Below the pieces are notes generated by a model, which worked only from the letters and a program-made list of their open reading frames with translations, did no database searches and had not been told where the DNA came from. DNA of 64,000 bases, from assembly GCF_025567365.1 (NCBI RefSeq), contig NZ_JAOQJG010000003.1:1-64000 (forward strand), in the 5' to 3' direction. Position 1 is the first letter of the stretch. Each line of letters opens with the position of its first letter. The stretch comes from Anaerostipes amylophilus (GTDB lineage: Bacteria; Bacillota; Clostridia; Lachnospirales; Lachnospiraceae). Below are positions 7,313 through 15,429 of this stretch, in pieces. Position numbers and translations under genes: made by a program.

Positions 7313-8284
7313 ATGAGACAAAGTAAGAGAAAGAGGATTGTATTCATTGTGACAGTGATTAGTATCATAGTAGTTCTTGGAATTGTTGGATTGTTTAAAT
7401 CAGGTGCAATGATACAAAAAGATTATAAAAAACCGGTAAGATACAAAAAACTAAAATATCTATCCTATAAATTAGAAGATCATTATAATAAAAAGATTCT
7501 TTGCTCTTCTGGAATCAAAGAAATGCCGTACGAGTACCAAATTAAAAAGAATGGGAAATTGTATGGAACATTAATTGATGAATATGGGTATCCACTGAAA
7601 AAATATGGACATGTGATGGAAGATACGATTGCGTATAATGTAAAACATATAAGTTTTGGAGGAAGAGGAAGTTTGCTGTATCTTGATCATAAAAACAGAC
7701 TATATGGAATGGGCTGGAATAGTCATGAAGAATTTCAGATTAAAATGCCAGAAGATAAAAGAAATAATGTAAGTACAGCAGTTTTTCGTCAACCTGTTTT
7801 TATTATGAAAAATATTATTTATGCTTCAATCAATGAAGGTGGGGCAGTGATTGCTATGAAAAAAGATCGTTCTGTATGGACATGGGGGAGTAATGCAGGT
7901 GGAATGTTAGGATATGATAAAAATACAGATTTGATTTCCTGTAAACCTAAGAAAATATTTGAAAATGTAAAATATATTGTAGCAGGTGGATATAATATGG
8001 CAGTGATTACAGAAAAAAATGATTTATATTTGTGGGGAGATAATACATATGGACAATTGGGAAATGGAAAGAAAGATGGTTGGTATTTTGGAGATTCTGA
8101 TAAAGAATGTTGGTTTAAACCTAAAAAAGTAATGAAAGATGTAGCAGCTGTTCATATGGGAAGTGGGGGAATTATTGTTACCAGAATGGATGGAAGTAAA
8201 TGGGCAACAGGAATAGGATTTGGAAATGAAAGATCAGAATCTGGAAAGAAAGTTAGTACTAGATTTGTGATGATATCAAAATAA
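7313..8284 (+). CDS. Membrane-anchored RCC1-repeat protein
   Basis: A roughly 323-residue protein with a basic N-terminus, one membrane segment (about 8-28) and an outer region with four RCC1-like blades. The repeats are marked by LYGMGWNSHEEF, VWTWGSNAGGMLG, LYLWGDNTYGQLGNG and KWATGIGFG, each preceded by a small glycine-rich strand. RCC1 propellers act as protein-binding platforms; the partner is unknown. The start chosen is ATG 7313, behind AGAGG at 7298-7302; in-frame ATGs at 7235 and 7292 are alternatives. It is divergent from an Agr-like kinase and followed by a small membrane protein, so a link to that signalling pair is possible but unproven. Confidence 0.75.
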   Translation: MRQSKRKRIVFIVTVISIIVVLGIVGLFKSGAMIQKDYKKPVRYKKLKYLSYKLEDHYNKKILCSSGIKEMPYEYQIKKNGKLYGTLIDEYGYPLKKYGHVMEDTIAYNVKHISFGGRGSLLYLDHKNRLYGMGWNSHEEFQIKMPEDKRNNVSTAVFRQPVFIMKNIIYASINEGGAVIAMKKDRSVWTWGSNAGGMLGYDKNTDLISCKPKKIFENVKYIVAGGYNMAVITEKNDLYLWGDNTYGQLGNGKKDGWYFGDSDKECWFKPKKVMKDVAAVHMGSGGIIVTRMDGSKWATGIGFGNERSESGKKVSTRFVMISK

Positions 8285-8325
8285 TAGTTATTTGAAGATT
8301 AATTTTTAATTTAAGGAGAAATGTT

Positions 8326-8787
8326 TTGAGAGATAAAAAGAAACTAATAGTGTTAATAGTAATATTATTGATGCCAGTGGCTGGAATTGGGTATTTTATA
8401 AAAATGTGTTTGAGGTATATGAAAAGTGCTGAAATGGGAATGTTTTTCCCGAACAATTTTTTTAAACAATTTGGAATATGGAGTATTGTTTGGATTATTC
8501 TGTGGATAGTAATAATATTTATAGATAAGAAATGTAAAATAAAAAAAGCAAATGAAAGAAAAATCAGTAAAAAAATCTTACAGTGTATTGTTATGCTTGT
8601 AATGGTAGTGATTTCATTTTGGATTTATGTATCTGTTTTAAGTGGAAGGTTTAATCAATATATGGTATTGGTTTTTTTGGCGGAAATTATAGATGTCTTT
8701 ATGGTAACATTGGTGATTAAAATATTTGGGAATTTGATAGATATTTATTTTGATAGGAAAGAAAATAAAGAAGTGGTAGATAAATAA
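8326..8787 (+). CDS. Small multi-pass membrane protein, unknown
   Basis: A 153-residue protein with about four hydrophobic segments (near 7-27, 47-67, 85-105 and 110-135) and basic loops. I do not recognise a family. The start is TTG at 8326 because AAGGAG lies at the right distance, while the nearest upstream ATG is followed at once by a stop codon. It trails the RCC1-repeat gene by 41 bases in the same direction and probably shares its transcript. Base composition is very AT-rich, like the rest of the island. Confidence 0.65.
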   Translation: MRDKKKLIVLIVILLMPVAGIGYFIKMCLRYMKSAEMGMFFPNNFFKQFGIWSIVWIILWIVIIFIDKKCKIKKANERKISKKILQCIVMLVMVVISFWIYVSVLSGRFNQYMVLVFLAEIIDVFMVTLVIKIFGNLIDIYFDRKENKEVVDK

Positions 8788-8805
8788 AGAAATTTAAAAA
8801 ATAAA

Positions 8806-8848
8806 AGATGCGAAAGAATGGATTAAGTTCTTTCGCATCTTTGCTTTA
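8806..8848. terminator. Convergent terminator between the membrane-protein gene and glmS
   Basis: A 13-bp perfect stem (8806-8818 with 8828-8840) and a 9-base loop are followed by TTTGCTTT. Confidence 0.8.
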
Positions 8849-8904
8849 TATAAGTTTCTTTGTTCTGTCGATTTAGTCTTTCGTATGTTTTAGACGTCCA
8901 CTCA

Positions 8905-9002
8905 ACTAAGTTCGTCTGTCGCCTTTGGCTCGGACTCACTAAGGTTCGGGACGGGCTTTCGCACTAAATTCATCTGTCGCCTGACGGCTCGGATTCATTA
9001 AG
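8905..9002. repeat. Two degenerate direct repeats downstream of glmS
   Basis: Copies at 8905-8943 and 8963-9002 share the core TCTGTCGCCT, then GGCTCGGA, with matching ends ACTAA and TTAAG or CTAAG. They are more GC-rich than the surroundings and each can form an imperfect stem. They lie between the convergent terminator and the glmS stop codon. The look is that of an intergenic REP-type repeat family; no coding function is seen. Confidence 0.65.
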
Positions 9003-9012
9003 TGCTCAATGC

Positions 9013-10833
9013 CTATTCAACAGTTACAGATTTAGCCAGGTTTCTTGGCTGGTCAGCATCATATCCTCTAAACAGTGTTACATGATAAGCAAGTAACTGT
9101 AATGCAACAGTAGAAGGGAATGTTGCAAATAAATCATCTGTAGCAGGAACCTGAATTAAATCATCATAGATTCCTTCATAATTTGTCATATCTTTATCTG
9201 TTACAACAATAACGTGAGCTCCACGAGCTTTTACTTCCTCAACGTTTGCCATTAATTTAGGTAATACATTTTCCTGTGTAGCGATCGCAATTACAGGAAC
9301 TCCTTCTGTGATCAGAGAGATCGTTCCGTGTTTTAATTCCCCTGCGCAGTAAGCTTCAGCATTTACATAAGAGATCTCTTTTAACTTTAAGCAAGCTTCA
9401 CAAGCAATACCGTAATCTAAACCTCTTCCAAGATAGAAAGCAGAGAAAGTATCTTTGATTTTCTCAGCGATTCCTTTGATGTAATCATCCATCTTTAATA
9501 CATCTTCGATCGTTCCAATCGCCTGCTCAAACTTCGCACAGAAATCTTTCATCTGTTCGTCTGTCATTAAGTTGTTAACTTCAGCAAGTTTTAATGCGAT
9601 CAGATACATACCTGCACACTGTACAGAGAAAGCTTTTGTACTTGCAACAGCAATCTCAGGACCGGCATGTGTATATAATACATAATCACTTTCACGAGCG
9701 ATACTAGATCCTTTTACGTTAACGATAGAGATTGTTTTTGCTCCACGTTCATTTGCAAGACGAAGTGCTGCAAGAGAATCTGCTGTTTCTCCAGACTGCG
9801 TGATAACAACAACTAAAGTATGTTCATCTAAGATTGGATTCATATAACGGAATTCAGAAGCTAATTCAACAGTTACAGGAATACGGATCATAGCTTCGAT
9901 CAGATGTCTTCCGATCAGTCCTGCATGCCATGCAGTACCACAAGCTGTTACGATTACACGATTTACACCTTTAAAGATATCATCAGAGATATTATCTGCT
10001 GTAAAATCTGCACGGTTGTTATGGATACGAGGCATGATCGTGTTATGAAGAGCTTCTGGCTGATCATAGATCTCTTTCTGCATAAAGAAATCATATCCAC
10101 CTTTCTGAGCTGCTGTTGTATCCCAGTCAACGTGAAGCATCTTAGGTTCTTCAACTTCACCGTCCATTGTATATAATGTAATGCTGTCACCTTTCATAAC
10201 AACGATGTGTTCTTCAGGTACAACGAAATAGTCTTTTGTATATTTTAATAATGCAACCATATCAGAAGCGATGAAAGATCCATCTTCTGTATGAGATGCT
10301 ACTAGAGGACTTGCATTTCTCATGCAGTAGATTTCCCCTGGATGATCCTTAAACATTACGCAGAAACCATAAGCTCCTTCTAAAACCTTGTCAGCTTCTT
10401 TTAATGCTGCAAATGGATCACCATCATATAAAGAATCGATTAACATTGCTGCAACTTCAGTATCTGTTTCAGAAATCGCTGTATATCCTTTTGTTTTTAA
10501 AGAAGCAGCTAATTCTTTGTAGTTTTCGATGATTCCGTTATGGATCAATGTTACGTTTCCAGATACATGAGGATGAGCGTTGACTTCTGTAACACCACCA
10601 TGTGTTGCCCAACGTGTATGTCCGATACCACATGTTCCTTCAAGACCAGCAGTAGCAGCAACTTTTTCACGAAGAGTTGCAACTTTACCAGTTGTTTTTA
10701 CGATCTGAGTTTCAGATCCGTTGTTTACTGCGATTCCGGCACTGTCATATCCACGATATTCTAACTGCTGTAATCCATCAACTAAGATTCCAGGTGCCTG
10801 TAAGTTTCCAGTAAATCCAATAATTCCACACAT
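9013..10833 (-). CDS. glmS: Glutamine--fructose-6-phosphate aminotransferase (isomerizing)
   Basis: The 606-residue enzyme makes glucosamine-6-phosphate from fructose-6-phosphate and glutamine, the first step to UDP-GlcNAc and peptidoglycan. The start is set so that the catalytic Cys is residue 2 (MCGIIGF); an upstream in-frame extension would bury it and lies in the leader. The N-terminal glutaminase (TRWATHG, HNGIIEN) is followed by two SIS sugar-isomerase domains (ACGTAWHAG, TQSGETAD) and the C-terminal AKSVTVE. AAGGAGA lies just upstream of the start. Expression is expected to be controlled by the glmS ribozyme in its leader. Confidence 0.97.
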   Translation of the reverse strand: MCGIIGFTGNLQAPGILVDGLQQLEYRGYDSAGIAVNNGSETQIVKTTGKVATLREKVAATAGLEGTCGIGHTRWATHGGVTEVNAHPHVSGNVTLIHNGIIENYKELAASLKTKGYTAISETDTEVAAMLIDSLYDGDPFAALKEADKVLEGAYGFCVMFKDHPGEIYCMRNASPLVASHTEDGSFIASDMVALLKYTKDYFVVPEEHIVVMKGDSITLYTMDGEVEEPKMLHVDWDTTAAQKGGYDFFMQKEIYDQPEALHNTIMPRIHNNRADFTADNISDDIFKGVNRVIVTACGTAWHAGLIGRHLIEAMIRIPVTVELASEFRYMNPILDEHTLVVVITQSGETADSLAALRLANERGAKTISIVNVKGSSIARESDYVLYTHAGPEIAVASTKAFSVQCAGMYLIALKLAEVNNLMTDEQMKDFCAKFEQAIGTIEDVLKMDDYIKGIAEKIKDTFSAFYLGRGLDYGIACEACLKLKEISYVNAEAYCAGELKHGTISLITEGVPVIAIATQENVLPKLMANVEEVKARGAHVIVVTDKDMTNYEGIYDDLIQVPATDDLFATFPSTVALQLLAYHVTLFRGYDADQPRNLAKSVTVE

Positions 10834-10955
10834 AATATAAATCTCCTTAAATTTGCACAAAGAAATAAGAGGAAGTACAGATATGTAAAAAACTTCCAAA
10901 TAGATCTTCGATTTTCTTTTTTCTAACATCATATGCGGTTTTGTCCAGATTATAC

Positions 10956-11120
10956 TGCCTCTGTTTCATGATCACTCATGGTTTTACTCAGTATATCACG
11001 TAGTCTGGAGCTGCGGGAAAGCATCCGCCGAATATCTCGATAACTTTCCTCCTCGTTAACCTTCCTATCAGACAAGAGTATGTCTGTTTCCGTATCAGAA
11101 AGGTGCATGGCGCTTCGATA
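10956..11120 (-). ncRNA. glmS ribozyme: glmS ribozyme/riboswitch
   Basis: On the minus strand the leader of glmS contains the cleavage-site element AAGCGCC (cut expected before the G at 11113), then GGTTAACGAGGAGGA, TTATCGAGATATTCGGCGG and ATGCTTTCCCGCAGCTCC, which are the conserved core of the glmS ribozyme, followed by the 3' accessory helices. In known cases glucosamine-6-phosphate acts as cofactor for self-cleavage, which leads to mRNA decay. Position and orientation directly before glmS agree. Confidence 0.95.
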
Positions 11121-11187
11121 TGTTTAAAAACTCCTTTCATTTTATTTGAAGAAAATACTCAAAACCCAAAGCTTTTCAACGTTAGTG

Positions 11188-11216
11188 ATTCTAACACGGA
11201 AATAAAATGAAGTCAA
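11188..11216 (-). promoter_or_regulatory. glmS promoter
   Basis: Minus-strand TTGACT (11211-11216), exactly 17 bases, then TAGAAT (11188-11193). Transcription would start about 65 bases before the ribozyme cleavage site. Confidence 0.8.
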
Positions 11217-11318
11217 ATAAGAATCGTATATTTAATAAAATGTTAATAAGTTACGGAAGAAAAAGTCATATTTTAATAAAGTTTTAAGAAGTTAAAACTA
11301 GATACTTTAGAACATGAA

Positions 11319-11327
11319 TGGTATAAT
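11319..11327 (+). promoter_or_regulatory. Extended -10 promoter for the LtaS-like gene
   Basis: TGGTATAAT at 11319-11327 is a strong extended -10 element, 35 bases before the start codon. The -35 region is weak. Confidence 0.55.
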
Positions 11328-11361
11328 ACTATGACAGCAAAAGAAGATAAAGGAGAAAAGA

Positions 11362-13368
11362 ATGAAAACTTTTTTTAAGAATACAGGGAAAGTGATCGTG
11401 GAAAAACTTCACAGACATCCGATTATATGTAATCTTGTATTATCGGTTGTTCTGGCATTTTTACTGGAAGTTTTAGGTCGTCAGACATTTGATCTAAGTG
11501 CGGTTGGGTTTGTGAATGAACGGACCAAGATGTTCCTTTACAGCATTTTTATTATATTTTTGACATATTCTGTGACATTGATCACTAAGAGACGACTTTT
11601 TACCTATATTATAGTGACATTGTTATGGAGTGTTGTTGGGATTGTGAATTTTATGATGCTAAGTTCACGAAATACGCCATTTACTTATGTTGATATTACA
11701 TTGATGAAATCTGTGCTTCCGGTTATGAATAATTATTTTACTCCTCTGGAGATCGGGGCAATCGGAGCATTAATTTTGATCGCACTGGTGTTGCTTGTTG
11801 TAGCATATATGTATCTTCCAATGGAAGAACAGTTAAATCGTAAGATTGGATTTGTGAAAGTGGCAGTGATCGTGGCAGCATTTGCAGGAGTAACATCGTA
11901 TGGATTTAAGAGTGGTATGTTGACAGAGGAGATTCATAATATAAGAATTGCATTCAGTGATTATGGAACAGCATACTGTTTTTGCATTACAGCTTTGAAG
12001 AATGGAATCGACAAGCCATCGAACTATTCAGAGAAGAAGATTGAACAGATTGAAGAGCGCACAAAAAAAAGTGTTGCCAAGATGAAGAAAGAGAAAGTGA
12101 AGAAGCCAAATATTATTTTTGTACAGCTTGAATCACATTTTGATGTAACGCAAGTAAAAGGATTGAAATTTAATAAAGATCCATTGGAGAATTTTCATAA
12201 ATATATGAAACAGTATTCTTCTGGGCAATTGTCTATGCCTTCTTATGGGGCGGGAACAGCAAATTCAGAATTTGAACTGATCACGGGAATGAATCTGGAT
12301 CATTTTGGAGCAGCAGAATATCCTTATAAGACAGTGCTTCAAGATACTACGACAGAGAGTATGGCAACTGTATTAAAGCAATATGGATATAAAGCCCATG
12401 CGATCCATGATAATAGTGCTTCATTTTATGATAGAGATCTTGTGTTTTCACAACTTGGATTTGATACATTTACAACGAAGGAAAGTATGAATATCAGGAA
12501 ATGGACGGAAAATGGATGGGCGAAGGATGGAATCCTTACAGGATATATCATGGACAGTCTGAATTCTACAAAGAATCAGGATTATGTTTATTGTATTTCT
12601 GTACAGGGACATGGAGATTATCCAACAACTCAGATCATTGAGAATCCAGAGATCAAAGTTGAAGGTATCAAAGATGAAGCTCTAAAGAATAAATACACGT
12701 ATTATGTCAACCAGGTCTATCAGATGGATCAGTTTGTCGGAAGACTGGTTAAAGCATTAGAAAAACGTGGTGAACCAACAATTCTTTGCATGTATGGTGA
12801 TCATCTGCCAAGTCTGGATATTGAAGATGAGGATCTGACATATGGAAACAAATACCAGACAAGTTATTTTATGTGGGATAATATTGGACTAAAGAAACAG
12901 GATGGAACGATCGAGGCATATGATCTTGGATCAGAAGTTCTTAATAAGTGTAATATTCATACAGGAATCATGAATAGTTTTCATCAGACAAGAAAAGGAA
13001 CAAAGAATTATCAGAAAGATATGAAGAATCTTCAATATGATATGCTATATGGCAAACAGTATGTATGGAACCAGCAGAATCCATACAAGGCGACAAATCT
13101 TAAATTTGGAATCCGTCCACTTACTGTGACTAAGGCATATGAGACAAAGGACAGTGTTTTTATTGTAGGAAATAATTTTACGAACTTCTGTCAGGTTTAT
13201 GTTGGCGATGTGAAGATCAATACAACGTATCATAATGAACATCTTCTGGAGGTTTCGAAGAAGGATCTTAAGAATGGAGATACATTTAAAGTAAGCATTG
13301 TAAGTAAGACACCAAAAGTATTAAGCAGCTCAAATGAGTATGTTTATCAAGAAAAAAGTGAAAAATAA
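11362..13368 (+). CDS. LtaS-like membrane sulfatase-fold phosphotransferase with extra C-terminal domain
   Basis: The 668-residue protein has about five membrane segments (20-215) and an outer sulfatase-fold domain (about 245-545) like lipoteichoic acid synthase. The catalytic and metal residues can be seen: Glu257 in QLESHF, nucleophile Thr299 in GAGTANSEFE, His417 in QGHGD, and Asp480-His481 in YGDHLPS. It would move glycerol phosphate or a related group onto a surface glycan or lipid. Residues about 585-668 are an added domain (VFIVGNNFTNFCQVYVGD) that resembles IPT/TIG Ig-like folds. It stands alone between glmS and tig. Substrate specificity is unknown. Confidence 0.88.
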   Translation: MKTFFKNTGKVIVEKLHRHPIICNLVLSVVLAFLLEVLGRQTFDLSAVGFVNERTKMFLYSIFIIFLTYSVTLITKRRLFTYIIVTLLWSVVGIVNFMMLSSRNTPFTYVDITLMKSVLPVMNNYFTPLEIGAIGALILIALVLLVVAYMYLPMEEQLNRKIGFVKVAVIVAAFAGVTSYGFKSGMLTEEIHNIRIAFSDYGTAYCFCITALKNGIDKPSNYSEKKIEQIEERTKKSVAKMKKEKVKKPNIIFVQLESHFDVTQVKGLKFNKDPLENFHKYMKQYSSGQLSMPSYGAGTANSEFELITGMNLDHFGAAEYPYKTVLQDTTTESMATVLKQYGYKAHAIHDNSASFYDRDLVFSQLGFDTFTTKESMNIRKWTENGWAKDGILTGYIMDSLNSTKNQDYVYCISVQGHGDYPTTQIIENPEIKVEGIKDEALKNKYTYYVNQVYQMDQFVGRLVKALEKRGEPTILCMYGDHLPSLDIEDEDLTYGNKYQTSYFMWDNIGLKKQDGTIEAYDLGSEVLNKCNIHTGIMNSFHQTRKGTKNYQKDMKNLQYDMLYGKQYVWNQQNPYKATNLKFGIRPLTVTKAYETKDSVFIVGNNFTNFCQVYVGDVKINTTYHNEHLLEVSKKDLKNGDTFKVSIVSKTPKVLSSSNEYVYQEKSEK

Positions 13369-13379
13369 CGCAAAGATGC

Positions 13380-13409
13380 TTGTATAAGGCGTAATTCTTA
13401 TGCTATAAT
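13380..13409 (+). promoter_or_regulatory. Promoter for tig
   Basis: TTGTAT (13380-13385), 18 bases, then the extended -10 TGCTATAAT ending at 13409. Confidence 0.7.
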
Positions 13410-13466
13410 AGGTGAATGTTTGTGAAATTACAAAAAAGATAATAATTTTTAGGAGGATCTATACAG

Positions 13467-14747
13467 ATGAGTTTGCAAGTGGAAAACTTAGAACATAATA
13501 TGGCAAAGGTAACAATTGAAGTTGAAGCAGCGAAATTAGATGACGCTATCAAACAGGCTTTCAACAAGAAAAAAGGGCAGTTTAATGTACCTGGATTCCG
13601 TAAAGGAAAAGTACCTTTCCAGTTAATCGCAAAAGAATACGGAGTTGAAATCTTCTATGAAGATGCGGCAAACATCTTAATTCCAGACGCTTATGCAGAG
13701 GCTATGAAAGATACAGATTTAGAAATCGTTTCAAGACCAGAGATCGATGTAACTCAGCTTGAGAAAGGAAAAGATTTCATCTTCACAGCTACATTTGCAT
13801 TAAAACCAGAAGTAACATTAGGTGATTACAAAGGAATTGAAGTACCTAAAACAAGAGTTACAGTTAAAAAAGATGAGATTGAAGAAGAATTAAAGAAAGT
13901 TCAGGAACAGAACGCAAGAGAGATCACAATTGAAGATCGTGCAGTAAAAGACGGAGATATCTTAACAATTGATTACTCTGGATCTGTTGATGGAGTAAAA
14001 TTCGAAGGTGGAACAGCCGAAGATCAGACATTAGTAATCGGATCAGGAGCATTCATCCCAGGATTTGAAGAACAGTTAGTAGGAAAGAATTTAAATGAAA
14101 CAGCAGATATCAATGTGACATTCCCAGAAGAATACCACGCACCTGATCTTGCAGGTAAAGATGCTGTATTTACAGTAACAGTAAAAGCAATCAAAGAAAA
14201 AGAACTTCCAGAATTAGATGATGAATTTGCAGCAGAAGTATCTGAATTTGAAACATTAGAAGACTACAAAGCAGATATCAAAGAACAGATTCGTGCAAGA
14301 AAGAAAGAAGAAGCTAAGACTGAAAGAGAAAACAAGATCGTTGATGCAGCTGTAGAAGCAGCTACAATGGATATTCCAGAAGCTATGATTGAAGAACAGG
14401 TTCAGCAGATGACAGATGAATTCGCTCAGAGATTAAGCTATCAGGGACTTTCTATGGAACAGTATTTAATGTTCTCTGGAATGGACGCACAGAAATTTGC
14501 AGATGATTTAAAACCACAGGCAGTTAAGAGAATCGAGACACGCCTGGTATTAGAAGCAATCGCAAAAGCAGAAGATATTAAAGCAAGCGAGGAAGACTTC
14601 AAAGCAGAACTGGAAAAGATGGCAAAAATGTATCAGATGGAAACAGAGCAGCTTGAAAAGATCATTCAGGGAGCTCAGAAAGACCAGATGATGGATGACA
14701 TCGCAGTACAGAAAGCTGTAGATTTCCTTGTAAGCGAAGCAAAATAA
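13467..14747 (+). CDS. tig: Trigger factor, ribosome-associated chaperone
   Basis: The 426-residue protein has the three trigger factor parts. The N-terminal ribosome-binding domain carries FRKGKVP near residues 44-50. A FKBP-type prolyl isomerase domain (about 150-245) carries DGDILTIDYSG and GSGAFIPGFEEQL. A helical C-terminal chaperone domain follows. Length is usual. AGGAGG precedes the ATG. It is followed by clpP and clpX, the common Firmicutes order that groups folding and proteolysis of new proteins. Confidence 0.97.
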   Translation: MSLQVENLEHNMAKVTIEVEAAKLDDAIKQAFNKKKGQFNVPGFRKGKVPFQLIAKEYGVEIFYEDAANILIPDAYAEAMKDTDLEIVSRPEIDVTQLEKGKDFIFTATFALKPEVTLGDYKGIEVPKTRVTVKKDEIEEELKKVQEQNAREITIEDRAVKDGDILTIDYSGSVDGVKFEGGTAEDQTLVIGSGAFIPGFEEQLVGKNLNETADINVTFPEEYHAPDLAGKDAVFTVTVKAIKEKELPELDDEFAAEVSEFETLEDYKADIKEQIRARKKEEAKTERENKIVDAAVEAATMDIPEAMIEEQVQQMTDEFAQRLSYQGLSMEQYLMFSGMDAQKFADDLKPQAVKRIETRLVLEAIAKAEDIKASEEDFKAELEKMAKMYQMETEQLEKIIQGAQKDQMMDDIAVQKAVDFLVSEAK

Positions 14748-14749
14748 GC

Positions 14750-14800
14750 AAGGCATTTATGACTTTATGTTCCTTTTGACAGACATAAATAAACTGCCTT
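14750..14800 (+). other. Hairpin and possible internal promoter between tig and clpP
   Basis: AAGGCA at 14750-14755 and TGCCTT at 14795-14800 can pair, with TTTATG and CATAAA inside. There is no T-tract. A consensus TTGACA lies at 14777-14782, but only a weak -10-like sequence follows at 17 bases, so an internal clpP promoter is possible but not firm. Confidence 0.35.
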
Positions 14801-14824
14801 AACTATCGTTAGGAGGATGCAAGG

Positions 14825-15406
14825 ATGAGTTTAGTACCTTATGTCATTGAACAAACAAGCAGAGGAGAGAGATCTTATGATATTTACTCCAGACTGCTGA
14901 AAGAAAGAATCATTTTCTTAGGAGAAGAAGTGAATGATGTCACAGCAGGACTTGTAGTTTCTCAGTTATTATTCTTAGAATCTGAAGATCCAGACAAAGA
15001 CATCAACTTATATATTAACAGCCCTGGCGGTTCTGTAACTGCCGGAATGGCAATCTATGATACAATGCAGTATGTAAAGTGTGACGTATCTACGATGTGT
15101 ATGGGAATGGCTGCCAGTATGGGAGCGTTCTTATTATCAGGTGGAACAAAAGGAAAGCGTCTGGCACTTCCAAATGCAGAGATCATGATTCATCAGCCAT
15201 CTGGTGGAGCACAGGGACAGGCAACAGAGATTGAGATCGCAGCAGAGCATATTCTTAGAACAAAGAAGAAATTAAATACGATCTTAAGCGAGAATACAGG
15301 ACAGCCATACGAGACAATCGTCAAGGATACAGAACGTGACAACTGGCTCACTGCACAGGAAGCACTGGAATATGGCCTGATCGATAAGGTTATGGAAAAA
15401 AGATAG
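14825..15406 (+). CDS. clpP: ATP-dependent Clp protease proteolytic subunit
   Basis: The 193-residue serine protease forms the ClpP barrel that degrades substrates fed by ClpX or other unfoldases. The catalytic triad is visible: Ser98 in GMAASMGAF, His123 in MIHQPSGG and Asp172 in RDNWL. AGGAGG precedes the ATG. The mature start would follow a very short propeptide. clpX follows 23 bases downstream. Confidence 0.98.
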   Translation: MSLVPYVIEQTSRGERSYDIYSRLLKERIIFLGEEVNDVTAGLVVSQLLFLESEDPDKDINLYINSPGGSVTAGMAIYDTMQYVKCDVSTMCMGMAASMGAFLLSGGTKGKRLALPNAEIMIHQPSGGAQGQATEIEIAAEHILRTKKKLNTILSENTGQPYETIVKDTERDNWLTAQEALEYGLIDKVMEKR

Positions 15407-15429
15407 TGATAGAATAGTGGGGTGATCTG

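Noticed and set aside
10834..10932. N-terminal extension of GlmS by 33 codons
   Set aside because: The catalytic cysteine must follow the initiator methionine, and the extension lies in the leader after the ribozyme.
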